The position numbers and the translations under genes were made by a program. Positions 51,339-59,391 of a stretch of DNA of 64,000 bases are shown in pieces (position 1 is the first letter of the stretch; each line of letters begins with the position of its first letter). Under the pieces are notes generated by a model. That model was not told where the DNA came from. It ran no database searches and saw only the letters and a list, made by a program, of their open reading frames with translations. The stretch comes from Clostridiales bacterium (GTDB taxonomy: Bacteria > Bacillota > Clostridia > Saccharofermentanales > Saccharofermentanaceae): positions 1 through 64,000 of the forward strand of contig JAFWMQ010000014.1 of assembly GCA_017510605.1 (NCBI GenBank), in the 5' to 3' direction.

Positions 51339-51965
51339 TCAGGCAATGAGCTGATCTTTCAACGCTTCTTCAAATTCGCCCAGGTTTGCGCAGGCGATGA
51401 TCTCGGCATTATCTTCGAGAAGTATCTCGTCTTCTCCTCTTACGAGAACCGTCATCGGAACGCCCATCTTGCGGAGAAGGATAAGCTGGTACTCTTTGGA
51501 TGTCTCGCTGGAAAGATACTTGCAAAGGAGTCTTAATACCTGCTTTGCATCTTCAAGATATATACCGGAAAGTTTCATCAGATGATCGATTACGTACATT
51601 GCGAAAACATCATTGAAATCGAGAAGTTCCTTCATCGGGAAAACTGAAGTGAACGCAGTAAGTGACATTCTGCCAACGATCTCCAGATCCTTGAAATCCT
51701 GCATGGGGATCTTGAAGCTCTCAACATTTGCGGAGAACAGTTCCTGCATCTGATCTACTGACAATTCGCTCTTGAGATCCTTGATGCGGCCGATCCTTGC
51801 AGTGATCTTCTCTTCGGGGAAGAATGTAGCCTGACCAATCTCTGTTGCCTTATGAATAAACCAGCTCTCGGGAATCAAACCCTGACGCTTCCAGCGGTAG
51901 AGCGTACCATATGATATCCCTTCTTTTGTAAGGAGGTCTTTTTTTGAAATAAGTCTGTCTTCCAT
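51339..51965 (-). CDS. YhbD-like (DUF4004) MerR-related protein
   Basis: The protein of about 208 residues starts EDRLISKKDLLTKEGISYGT and LYRWKRQGLIPESWFIHK, a MerR-like helix-turn-helix seen in the YhbD/DUF4004 family, followed by a helical C-terminal domain of unknown ligand. YhbD lies beside bactofilin genes in Bacillus; none is present here. The ATG at 51965 follows AAGGGG by eight bases. The palindrome at 52009-52021 lies in its promoter region, a possible binding site. Confidence 0.8.
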   Translation of the reverse strand: MEDRLISKKDLLTKEGISYGTLYRWKRQGLIPESWFIHKATEIGQATFFPEEKITARIGRIKDLKSELSVDQMQELFSANVESFKIPMQDFKDLEIVGRMSLTAFTSVFPMKELLDFNDVFAMYVIDHLMKLSGIYLEDAKQVLRLLCKYLSSETSKEYQLILLRKMGVPMTVLVRGEDEILLEDNAEIIACANLGEFEEALKDQLIA

Positions 51966-52008
51966 GAACATTTCCCCTTTTCTCGTCTTAGTTATTTCGA
52001 TTGTAGAA

Positions 52009-52021
52009 TAACAATGTTACA
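52009..52021. repeat. TAACAATGTTACA palindrome upstream of the YhbD-like gene
   Basis: The element lies 44 bases before the ATG. On the minus strand it abuts a TACAAT that could be a -10 element. It shares its core with 24538-24554 and 6792-6804. Confidence 0.5.
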
Positions 52022-52052
52022 TTCATGAGACATCAGGATAAAAAGAAGGCAA

Positions 52053-52083
52053 CAAAAAGGGGCCCGCAAACTTGGGGCCCCGT
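52053..52083 (-). terminator. Terminator of the Ala/Lys/Glu-rich membrane protein gene
   Basis: GGGGCCC (52059-52065) pairs with GGGCCCC (52075-52081), with a T run on the minus strand after the stem. Confidence 0.8.
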
Positions 52084-52105
52084 AAATCTTTTTTGTTCAG
52101 ACTGT

Positions 52106-52792
52106 TCAGCCGATGCTGACGGAATTAAAAATCTTGCCAAGAGACATGATGATGTTTTCCCTTATCTCGGCAGGAATCAGCATGCCTACTACGATTATGG
52201 CAATGAGACCGATAACTATTCCGATAATGTAATATGCAAGGATGGCCTTCTCAAAGTTCTTAACGTTTCTGTTACGTCCGGCAATAGCAAGAAGCAGTGT
52301 GGCAATAAAACCGATGCAGGGAATTGCACTCAGGAATGCAAGCCAGAAATACTTGGATGTGGATACCGGTCTGTACTGAGGAGGGCAGGCATCGATCAGA
52401 GCCTGCTGAGCAGCTCTCTTCTGTCTCTTCTTCTCAAGCTTAGCTTCAGCCTTCTCTTTGGCAGCTTTTGCTTTCTCCTGCTCTTTCTCCAGAGCAGCCT
52501 GCTTCTTTGCAGCATCCTTGGCAGCCTGTTCTTCTGCCTTCTTAGCTTCCTTGGCAGCCTGTTCTTCTGCCTTCTTAGCTTCCTTGGCAGCAGCTTCCTC
52601 AGCTTTCTTTGCTTCTTTTGCAGCGTCTTTGGCAGCTGCTTCAGCCTCCTTAGCGGCCTCTTTGGTTGCAGCAGCTTCAGCTTTCTTCTCTTTTACTTCT
52701 TTTGCCGCTTTTACAACAGCAGCATCTTCCTTAATAACTTCCGCAGCTTCGGAAATCTCAGGTTCCATCTTATTCTTTAAATCATCTGCCAT
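52106..52792 (-). CDS. Ala/Lys/Glu-rich coiled-coil protein with two C-terminal membrane segments
   Basis: Residues about 20-130 of this 228-residue protein are repeats of KEAKKAEEQAA type, predicting one long helix or coiled coil. A short conserved-looking segment (ACPPQYRPVSTSKYFWLAFL) follows, then two transmembrane segments and an amphipathic end. The C-terminal region resembles small DUF4190/DUF805-like membrane domains but I cannot assign it. It is a single gene with its own terminator. Two perfect 33-bp DNA repeats lie inside. Confidence 0.75.
   Translation of the reverse strand: MADDLKNKMEPEISEAAEVIKEDAAVVKAAKEVKEKKAEAAATKEAAKEAEAAAKDAAKEAKKAEEAAAKEAKKAEEQAAKEAKKAEEQAAKDAAKKQAALEKEQEKAKAAKEKAEAKLEKKRQKRAAQQALIDACPPQYRPVSTSKYFWLAFLSAIPCIGFIATLLLAIAGRNRNVKNFEKAILAYYIIGIVIGLIAIIVVGMLIPAEIRENIIMSLGKIFNSVSIG
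52516..52614. repeat. 33-bp tandem repeat inside the coiled-coil gene
   Basis: Copies at 52516-52548 and 52549-52581 are identical and 52582-52614 is a degenerate third. Each encodes the 11-residue KEAKKAEEQAA unit, so helix length may vary between strains. Confidence 0.85.
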
Positions 52793-52843
52793 GTGAAAGA
52801 GCCCCCTTTAGTTCATATTATTTTGATTATATCATAAGCTTCA

Positions 52844-54481
52844 TTACTTTACATACCAACGGTGTCTTACGCTGTAAGCTTTTACAACTCTTATGATTCC
52901 GTCACAGATTGCAAGTATTCCGACAATGATCATATAGACTTTCAGCGTATTTTCCGGGGCGAAAAGGATATAGAGCCCGCTCACCGCCCAGACCGCGCCC
53001 ATAACTATAAGCAGGGCTGCGTATCTTCTGCTGTGAGTTTTTTTCGCTCTTGCCATACAGTTATATGAACATGCGAAAAGCAAGGCGGCAAAGATTCCGC
53101 TCGCCATAACAAATAACGCGCCTTCTTTTACAAAGGTTATAACAGTGGTGGCAATGAGCGCAAACGATACTGTTGCGTCAACCAGATGAAGCTGGAAATT
53201 CCAGTTGTCTTTCTTCATCTTTCGTATAGTCAGTACTATCGAGATAACAGTTGCAAGTATAAGAAGCATTCCGACAAAAATATAAAGGGACTCTTCCGGA
53301 ACAGGAAATATGAGAAGACCGGCCAGTATCATGACGAGACCTTTCGCAAGATCGGATTTTCTGAACTGTCTGTATAGACCGGATCTGGTAAATTTCTTTC
53401 CCTCGCCGTCAAGAAACAACTGGTCAGGCAAAGAAGCTGCTGCTGACCTGAAGCCTTCATCATCACCAAGCACGATCTTAAGAAGCCGCTCCCAGCCTCT
53501 GGTTCCCTGGGCCGTGAATTCTTCAATGGTCAGTGTGCCGTCTTCACTCATGGAATCAAAGAAAGCGGTAATAAATCTTTTTCTCTCTTCTATGTCGACT
53601 GAATAGATCCAATTATCGATGCCTCTGTTGATCCTGTCGGCCAAAGGATCGATTCCGTCTGTTGCCATCAGAAGATCTCCGTGGTCGATCCCCCACGAAC
53701 AAAGTTCGTGCTGGTCAGCCATCTGTTTATCGCTCTTTATGATATAACTGTCATCTATCTCGGGAGCGAAAAGACTTCCCACGATAGAGAACTGAGGAAC
53801 TATCCTCGTAGTCTTCGGATTTGCTCTTTTTACAAGATCTGTATCCATAACTTCCGGACAGAAACCCGGACCGTCATTAGTATAGATATGATCAACTTTC
53901 GCGAACAGTTCGTCCGGTAAGACTGCTGCGGAATACACGGCAAGATTGCCGCCTTTCGAGTGGCCTCCGACGATGACAGAATCAAATGTCTTAAATCTGG
54001 AACGAAGATAATCTTCTGCCATCTTCTGTGAAGAAGTCAGCATAAAACTGGTCATGAAATCTTCCTTCCAGCCTGCTATGGTGCTGTCCGTTCCTCTGAA
54101 GGCGACAAAAGCCCATCCGCCATCCGGATCAGGTGAGAAGGTCATAGCCGAAAACTGTATGGAATCTTCCTCATTTAAGATATCGGTAAATGATGAAATA
54201 TAAAGGTCTCCAAACCTTTTAGAACTCGCGGCTGTCTTGACAAGAGCCGTAAATCTCTCGCTGTCATCGGGTGCCATTTTCCGAATGGAAAAACCGAGAT
54301 TAGTAAGAGTGGTAACGGCATCATGAAGAGTCATTTTTCCGTCTTCAGTATTGATCTCGGGAATGTCTTTCAGATCAAGATAAGATAACTGGCAAAGCAC
54401 GATATTATCGACTCTCGAAAAGGGCCTGCCTGTGAAATCGGTTCCGCCTACCCAGCGGACATAATCAGTTATGTTATCCAT
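52844..54481 (-). CDS. DUF2974 (Mbeg1-like) alpha/beta hydrolase with membrane C-terminus
   Basis: The 545-residue protein has a lipase-like domain in its first 370 residues: WAFVAFRGTDSTIAGWKEDF and the nucleophile elbow IVGGHSKGGNLAVYSAAV, with TNDGPGF and WGIDHGD downstream. The C-terminal 170 residues hold five or six hydrophobic segments resembling DUF308. Mbeg1-like proteins are often beside regulators of lipid or wall metabolism, but the substrate is not known. It lies between the coiled-coil membrane protein and the polysaccharide deacetylase. Confidence 0.85.
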   Translation of the reverse strand: MDNITDYVRWVGGTDFTGRPFSRVDNIVLCQLSYLDLKDIPEINTEDGKMTLHDAVTTLTNLGFSIRKMAPDDSERFTALVKTAASSKRFGDLYISSFTDILNEEDSIQFSAMTFSPDPDGGWAFVAFRGTDSTIAGWKEDFMTSFMLTSSQKMAEDYLRSRFKTFDSVIVGGHSKGGNLAVYSAAVLPDELFAKVDHIYTNDGPGFCPEVMDTDLVKRANPKTTRIVPQFSIVGSLFAPEIDDSYIIKSDKQMADQHELCSWGIDHGDLLMATDGIDPLADRINRGIDNWIYSVDIEERKRFITAFFDSMSEDGTLTIEEFTAQGTRGWERLLKIVLGDDEGFRSAAASLPDQLFLDGEGKKFTRSGLYRQFRKSDLAKGLVMILAGLLIFPVPEESLYIFVGMLLILATVISIVLTIRKMKKDNWNFQLHLVDATVSFALIATTVITFVKEGALFVMASGIFAALLFACSYNCMARAKKTHSRRYAALLIVMGAVWAVSGLYILFAPENTLKVYMIIVGILAICDGIIRVVKAYSVRHRWYVK

Positions 54482-54507
54482 ATAAAACCGTGTGTATTAA
54501 TTGCTTC

Positions 54508-55905
54508 CTATTGAATCGAGTAATATACGACTCCATCCTCAAGTCCGCCCAGCTTGATCAGTCCCAGCTCTTCAACAGTTACAAGCTGGAAGCCTGCATC
54601 AAGAAGTGACGGTACTATCACTTTTGTAGCTTCAGCTGTAGCCTCGTAAAGATCATGCATAAGAATGATATCACCGTCTTTAACTTTGCCGATTACATTG
54701 GCACAGATCTTGTCTTTGTTTCTGCTCTCCCAGTCACGTGTATCAACGCTCCAAAGAATGATGGGACATCCGCATACTTCTTTAAGTGTATCATTCCAGC
54801 TTCCTTCAGGAGGTCTTAAACATGTTGACGGTTTGCCCGATATTCTGATAAGTTCATCGTCGGTTTCCTGAAGGACTTCTCTCATTCCGTCTTCATCAAG
54901 TGAAGTAAGTCTGTTATGGCTGTATGTATGGTTTCCCTGCTCGCACCCTAACTCTGCCTCGCGGATCGCCTGTTCCTCATTCCAGGAGATTCTGTCTCCT
55001 ACAACAAAGAATGTGCACCTCTGTCCGTATTCTTCAAAAGTATCAAGGATCGAATCGGTATAAATGGAAGGACCGTCATCGTAAGTAATTGCCACCATGG
55101 GTTTATCGCCGTCTATCTCACGGATGATGTCACCTTCTTCATCAAAATAGTAAAGATGATTGTTTCCTAAAGCCTTCTCATTTCTTATCATCTTGCCGTC
55201 GATAAAACCGTGTCTCGAACCGTCAATATCGATGATGCCATCAGCAGCCGCACCGCTGTCTTCGTTAAAATAGTACTTCTCATCATCTATTTGGACCCAG
55301 CCTTTTTTCATCAGACCGGTATCATCATCAAAATAATAAAGTTGATCTTCGATGGTCTGAAGACCTTTTGCGAGCTTTCCGCTGTCTGGATCCGCATAAT
55401 ACGTTCCGTTAATATCACTGAATTGTCCCTTTTTGAGATTGCCGTCATCAAGCGAGAAAAAGTACAGATCCCCGTTGATCTTTGTTATGCCGTATACTTC
55501 ATCTCCGGTAGTCTCATCAAAATATAATGTCTCATCACCTGACTTATACCAGCCGGTCTCCATGACACCTGTATCAGGGTTGTAATATCTCTTGTTTCCG
55601 TTTATTTCCTGGAAACCCGTCATCATTATTCCGTTTGCGTCAAACAGATACTTCCTGCCTTCGATCTCAGCTTCGCCCGTGACCATGACATGGGAATTCT
55701 CATCAAAATATCTCGTCGTTCCGTCATCAGGCATAACATGCAATCCGGAATAAGGATTACCCTCTTCATCATAATAGTATGTCCCTCCGGCAGAATCGAC
55801 CCAGCCGTGTTTCTTGCCGAACGGCATTTCACAGCCTGATACGAATGTGCTGAACAATGCTGTAATAACAACAAATACAATAAACGTACGTATACGTTTC
55901 AACAT
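54508..55905 (-). CDS. Lipoprotein polysaccharide deacetylase with wall-binding-like repeats
   Basis: The 465-residue protein has a signal sequence with lipobox FVSGC, about 220 residues of tandem aromatic/glycine repeats like choline- or glucan-binding modules (GWVDSAGGTYYYDEEGNPY, GWYKSGDETLYFDETTG), and a NodB domain: TYDDGPS, HTYSH, LRPPEGSWN, WSVDTRDW and ILMHD. The metal ligands Asp and two His are intact. It would remove N-acetyl groups from peptidoglycan or another surface glycan, anchored by lipid via Lgt. The substrate is inferred. Confidence 0.88.
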   Translation of the reverse strand: MLKRIRTFIVFVVITALFSTFVSGCEMPFGKKHGWVDSAGGTYYYDEEGNPYSGLHVMPDDGTTRYFDENSHVMVTGEAEIEGRKYLFDANGIMMTGFQEINGNKRYYNPDTGVMETGWYKSGDETLYFDETTGDEVYGITKINGDLYFFSLDDGNLKKGQFSDINGTYYADPDSGKLAKGLQTIEDQLYYFDDDTGLMKKGWVQIDDEKYYFNEDSGAAADGIIDIDGSRHGFIDGKMIRNEKALGNNHLYYFDEEGDIIREIDGDKPMVAITYDDGPSIYTDSILDTFEEYGQRCTFFVVGDRISWNEEQAIREAELGCEQGNHTYSHNRLTSLDEDGMREVLQETDDELIRISGKPSTCLRPPEGSWNDTLKEVCGCPIILWSVDTRDWESRNKDKICANVIGKVKDGDIILMHDLYEATAEATKVIVPSLLDAGFQLVTVEELGLIKLGGLEDGVVYYSIQ

Positions 55906-56000
55906 TTTTTCGCCTCCAAAGTATCCATATAAATCCCGAGGCTAGTTTATCACGGCTTCCTGATCATTTGTGGAACAATTGTATTACAGATTATCAGTTG

Positions 56001-56447
56001 TTATTTCCCGCATACTTCTTTGAGAAGCTTCTTTAGAAGGAGGTATCTCTCGTATTTTTCTTCCTTAGCAAAATGGACTTCGCGGCTTTGTGGATTAGTA
56101 TTGTCAAAAATCAGACTTGAAGCCTCATCGCCGAATTGTTCGATCGTAAGATCATATTGCTTTCCGCCGATAACGTTATAGCAGTGATAATTTCCTTCAG
56201 GCCTTTTTATCCCGTATACTTCTCCTCCGAAAATATCCTGAACAAGAAAAGCTGTAATAGAACACTGACCCAGAGTAACATTTTCGCGGCTCCAGCCGTC
56301 TCTTAATCTCGGAGCACATGTCTCTATTCTCCACACGCTTTCAAATAAAACATCATAAAGCCCGAGCAGAGAATCTATATTGTATTCACTGTTCTCTAAA
56401 GGCTTGACTTCAGCGGCTGTCCCGTGTCCTAAGAACTTATAATCCAT
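56001..56447 (-). CDS. YunG-like protein of unknown function
   Basis: The 148-residue protein has CSITAFLVQDIFGGEVYGIK, HCYNVIGGKQYDLTIEQFG and a charged C-terminus, which resembles the YunG family. That fold looks like a small papain-like or transglutaminase-like domain (a Cys early, a His later), but activity is unproven. A hairpin at 56473-56511 separates it from hpf, so it starts its own transcript. Confidence 0.7.
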   Translation of the reverse strand: MDYKFLGHGTAAEVKPLENSEYNIDSLLGLYDVLFESVWRIETCAPRLRDGWSRENVTLGQCSITAFLVQDIFGGEVYGIKRPEGNYHCYNVIGGKQYDLTIEQFGDEASSLIFDNTNPQSREVHFAKEEKYERYLLLKKLLKEVCGK

Positions 56448-56472
56448 TGTTGATCTCCTGTAAACCTATCCT

Positions 56473-56511
56473 AAAAAATGGGGGCTGTCCCATTTGTCTG
56501 AGACAGCCCCG
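56473..56511 (-). terminator. Terminator of hpf
   Basis: GGGGCTGTC (56481-56489) pairs with GACAGCCCC (56502-56510) and T bases follow on the minus strand. Confidence 0.88.
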
Positions 56512-56532
56512 GGTAATTAATTTGATCTGATA

Positions 56533-57075
56533 TCAGTATTCCGGTTCGAGCAAACCATATCCGCCGTCATATCTCTTATAAACAACGCAAACCGAATTCG
56601 TATCGCTGTCGAGGTAAACATAGAAATCGTGTCCTAACATCTCTAACTGCAAAATTGCATCTTCTGATGTCATGGGTCTTAATGCGAACTGCTTACGCTT
56701 TGTGATCTTTGCTTCTTTCTCGTCAACGATGTCAAAATCTGCACCACCGTCATCCTCAAGATAACTTACGATTCCCGGATACTCCTTCTTCTTCTTGAGG
56801 AACTTGGTCTTTTGTCTTCTGATCTGAGACTCGAGCTTGTCAACCGTTCTGTCAACAGCTGTCAGGATATCCTCATCACATGCTTCTGCCCTTAAGATCT
56901 TGCCGCCGAATTCCATTGTGATCTCAACGACCATATCGGATCCTTCGGGTCTGATGCGTACATTGAGCTGACCTTCATCACCAAAATACTTGTCAAACTT
57001 AGACATCTTGGAGGCGATCTTCTGCTCAAGTCTTGTGCCGATGCGAATTCCGTTGCCCTGTGTAGTGATCTTCAT
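56533..57075 (-). CDS. hpf: Ribosome hibernation promoting factor, long form
   Basis: The 180-residue protein has the N-terminal S30AE domain (MKITTQGNGIRIGTRLEQKI and FDKYFGDEGQLNVRI) and the C-terminal dimerisation domain (ITKRKQFALRPMTSEDAILQ, GHDFYVYLDSDT). Long HPF dimerises 70S ribosomes into 100S particles in stationary phase. AAAGGGAGTG precedes the ATG. A TATAAT at 57128-57133 on the minus strand is a possible -10, without a clear -35. Confidence 0.95.
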   Translation of the reverse strand: MKITTQGNGIRIGTRLEQKIASKMSKFDKYFGDEGQLNVRIRPEGSDMVVEITMEFGGKILRAEACDEDILTAVDRTVDKLESQIRRQKTKFLKKKKEYPGIVSYLEDDGGADFDIVDEKEAKITKRKQFALRPMTSEDAILQLEMLGHDFYVYLDSDTNSVCVVYKRYDGGYGLLEPEY

Positions 57076-57180
57076 AAAATCACTCCCTTTCGTTTTGAAG
57101 TTTCAAAAGGCTTTGACCTTTGATTAGATTATAAACGATTGCGGGAGCGAATTTAGTTAAATTTATATTAATTTGCGGTT

Positions 57181-57690
57181 TCAGTCTTCGTGCTCGGACC
57201 AGATATTCGTGCTGCCGCGGTCAAGCGCTACGATTCCCGTTCTGCACATCTCGATGATGTCAAACTTCTTCATGTAGTCTATGAAGGCATCGATTTTCTG
57301 GCTGTCACCTGTAGCTTCGATACTGATCGCCTCGTCAGTGAAGTCGATTATCTTCGTACGGAAAATATTTGTAGCCTCAACTATATCAGCATGAGCCTGC
57401 TCGGTATTTCTTACCTTGATGAGAAGAAGTTCTCTCTTGATACAGTCTTCTGTCGAGAGAACTATTACCTTTTTTACGTTATATAACTTACGAAGCTGTG
57501 AAACGACCTGGTCTTTGTCGTTTTTCTCTGCCGTTAAAGTGATCGTTATACGTGAATACTCGGGAGATTCTGTCTCACCGACCGTAAGGGAATCGATATT
57601 ATAACCTCTTCTTGTGAACATGGCTGTAACACGCGAGAGGACACCATATTGGTTATCAACGTAAATTGCAATGATTATCTTATTCTGCAT
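57181..57690 (-). CDS. ilvN: Acetolactate synthase small subunit
   Basis: The protein of about 169 residues has the N-terminal ACT domain (IIIAIYVDNQYGVLSRVTAM, YNIDSLTVGETESPEYSRIT) and the C-terminal regulatory domain (LLIKVRNTEQAHADIVEATN). It gives valine feedback control of IlvB. The ATG at 57690 follows GGAGG; it overlaps the ilvB stop by 11 bases. Confidence 0.93.
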   Translation of the reverse strand: MQNKIIIAIYVDNQYGVLSRVTAMFTRRGYNIDSLTVGETESPEYSRITITLTAEKNDKDQVVSQLRKLYNVKKVIVLSTEDCIKRELLLIKVRNTEQAHADIVEATNIFRTKIIDFTDEAISIEATGDSQKIDAFIDYMKKFDIIEMCRTGIVALDRGSTNIWSEHED

Positions 57691-59359
57691 CACTGATATC
57701 CTCCCTTCTCAAGATAAGATTATTGAATGTTCCGCCCGGTTTAAGCATAGGAAGGACCAGACTGTCTTTCTTTATCGTAAGGTCGATAACTACAGGTCCG
57801 TTGACTTTGTATGCTTTCTTGAAAGCTTCCTCGAAAGACTCTTTGTTGGTTGCCTTATAACCTTTTGCACCAAAGGCCTGGGCGAGTTTTACAAAATCAG
57901 TTTTGCGGTCAAGATCCGTATTCGAGAATCTTCCGTCGAAAAAGACCTTCTGCCACTGCCTCACCATTCCGAGAGCATGATTATTGAAAATGACTATAGT
58001 AACGGGGATCTTGTATGTGACCGCGGTGGCCAGTTCATTAAGGCACATGCCGAAGCTTCCGTCACCTGTGATCAGAACACTTCTGGTATTGGATCCGATA
58101 GAACTTCCGATGGCAGCACCAAGACCGAATCCCATCGTTCCCAGACCGCCCGAGGTGATCCACGTGCGCTTGTTTCTGAACTTAAAGAACTGCGCGGTCC
58201 AGCACTGGTGCTGACCGACATCTGTTACAAGTCTCGTGTCCGGCTTGACGTTATCTGAAATGATATTGATCGTATCTCTGGGAAGAAACGGGAGTCCCTC
58301 ATAAGCATCTGCTTCTCTCTTCTTCAGATCATTAACCTTTTTGATCCATTCAGAATTCTTACGCTGCGGAGCAGCCTGTGTAAGCCTGATAACAAAATCT
58401 TTTATATCGCAGCAGACACCGAGATCGACAGGAACGTTCTTTCCGATCTCTGCGCGGTCACAGTCAACGTGGATCTTAGCAGCAGAAAGCGAGAACTTCT
58501 CAGTTCTTCCGGTTGCCCTGTCAGAGAACCTGACACCGACCGCAATGATAAGATCTGCTTTTGCAAGAGCAACTGAAGATGCATAACGGCCGTGCATACC
58601 CTGCATGCCCAGAAATCTCGGAGAATCTGAAGGGATTTCAGAAAGTCCCATCATGGAGCAGCCGATAACGGCATCCAGTTTATCCGCGAGCTTAACAATA
58701 TCTTCGCCTATTGAAGTCCTTACAGCTCCGCCTCCGAAATAGATGTACGGCCGCTTGGATTCCTTTATAAGTTTTACGGCTTTCCTGATATCCCCGTCAT
58801 CACATACGGGGATCGGTTCATTCTCAGCAACTGCCTTTTTCTTGTAGTCAAAGACAGCTTCCTGAACATCTTTCGGGATATCGATAAGGACCGGACCGGG
58901 TCTTCCTGAACTTGCGATCTCAAATGCTTTTCTGACTACATCAGCCAGCTTGGACACCTTATGCACAAAGAAGTTGTGCTTTGTAATAGGAAGCGTGATG
59001 CCGGTAATATCGATCTCCTGGAAAGAGTCACGTCCGATCATGGAATTGGCAACGTTGCCGGTTATTGCAACCAGCGGGATCGAATCAAGATATGCAGTCG
59101 CGATTCCGGTAACAAGATTAGTCGCACCGGGACCGGATGTCGCAATGACGACACCCGTTTTTCCTGTTGCTCTTGCATATCCGTCAGCGCAATGTACAGC
59201 GCCCTCTTCATGAGCAGTCAGAATGTGTCTGATCTTATCCTCTTTATCGTAGAGTTTGTCGTATATATCGACGACCATTCCGCCCGGAAAACCGAATACG
59301 GTATCTACACCTTGTTCTATCAAGGTTTCGACAAGTATCTGTGCTCCGGTCATCTTCAT
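57680..59359 (-). CDS. ilvB: Acetolactate synthase large subunit
   Basis: The 559-residue ThDP enzyme has the N-terminal pyrimidine-binding domain with the catalytic glutamate in AHEEGAVHCADGYARATGKT, the central FAD-binding domain, and the C-terminal GDGSFGMCLNELATAVTYKI with the ThDP-Mg motif. It condenses pyruvate to acetolactate or acetohydroxybutyrate for branched amino acids. Only 32 bp separate it from the clostripain gene, with no T-box or attenuator, so control is not obvious. Confidence 0.96.
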   Translation of the reverse strand: MKMTGAQILVETLIEQGVDTVFGFPGGMVVDIYDKLYDKEDKIRHILTAHEEGAVHCADGYARATGKTGVVIATSGPGATNLVTGIATAYLDSIPLVAITGNVANSMIGRDSFQEIDITGITLPITKHNFFVHKVSKLADVVRKAFEIASSGRPGPVLIDIPKDVQEAVFDYKKKAVAENEPIPVCDDGDIRKAVKLIKESKRPYIYFGGGAVRTSIGEDIVKLADKLDAVIGCSMMGLSEIPSDSPRFLGMQGMHGRYASSVALAKADLIIAVGVRFSDRATGRTEKFSLSAAKIHVDCDRAEIGKNVPVDLGVCCDIKDFVIRLTQAAPQRKNSEWIKKVNDLKKREADAYEGLPFLPRDTINIISDNVKPDTRLVTDVGQHQCWTAQFFKFRNKRTWITSGGLGTMGFGLGAAIGSSIGSNTRSVLITGDGSFGMCLNELATAVTYKIPVTIVIFNNHALGMVRQWQKVFFDGRFSNTDLDRKTDFVKLAQAFGAKGYKATNKESFEEAFKKAYKVNGPVVIDLTIKKDSLVLPMLKPGGTFNNLILRREDISDAE

Positions 59360-59391
59360 TCTAAATCACCTCTCAGGCTGCCCGTTTCCGA

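Noticed and set aside
59360..59391. T-box or leader attenuator before ilvB
   Set aside because: The gap is 32 bp and holds only a ribosome binding site.
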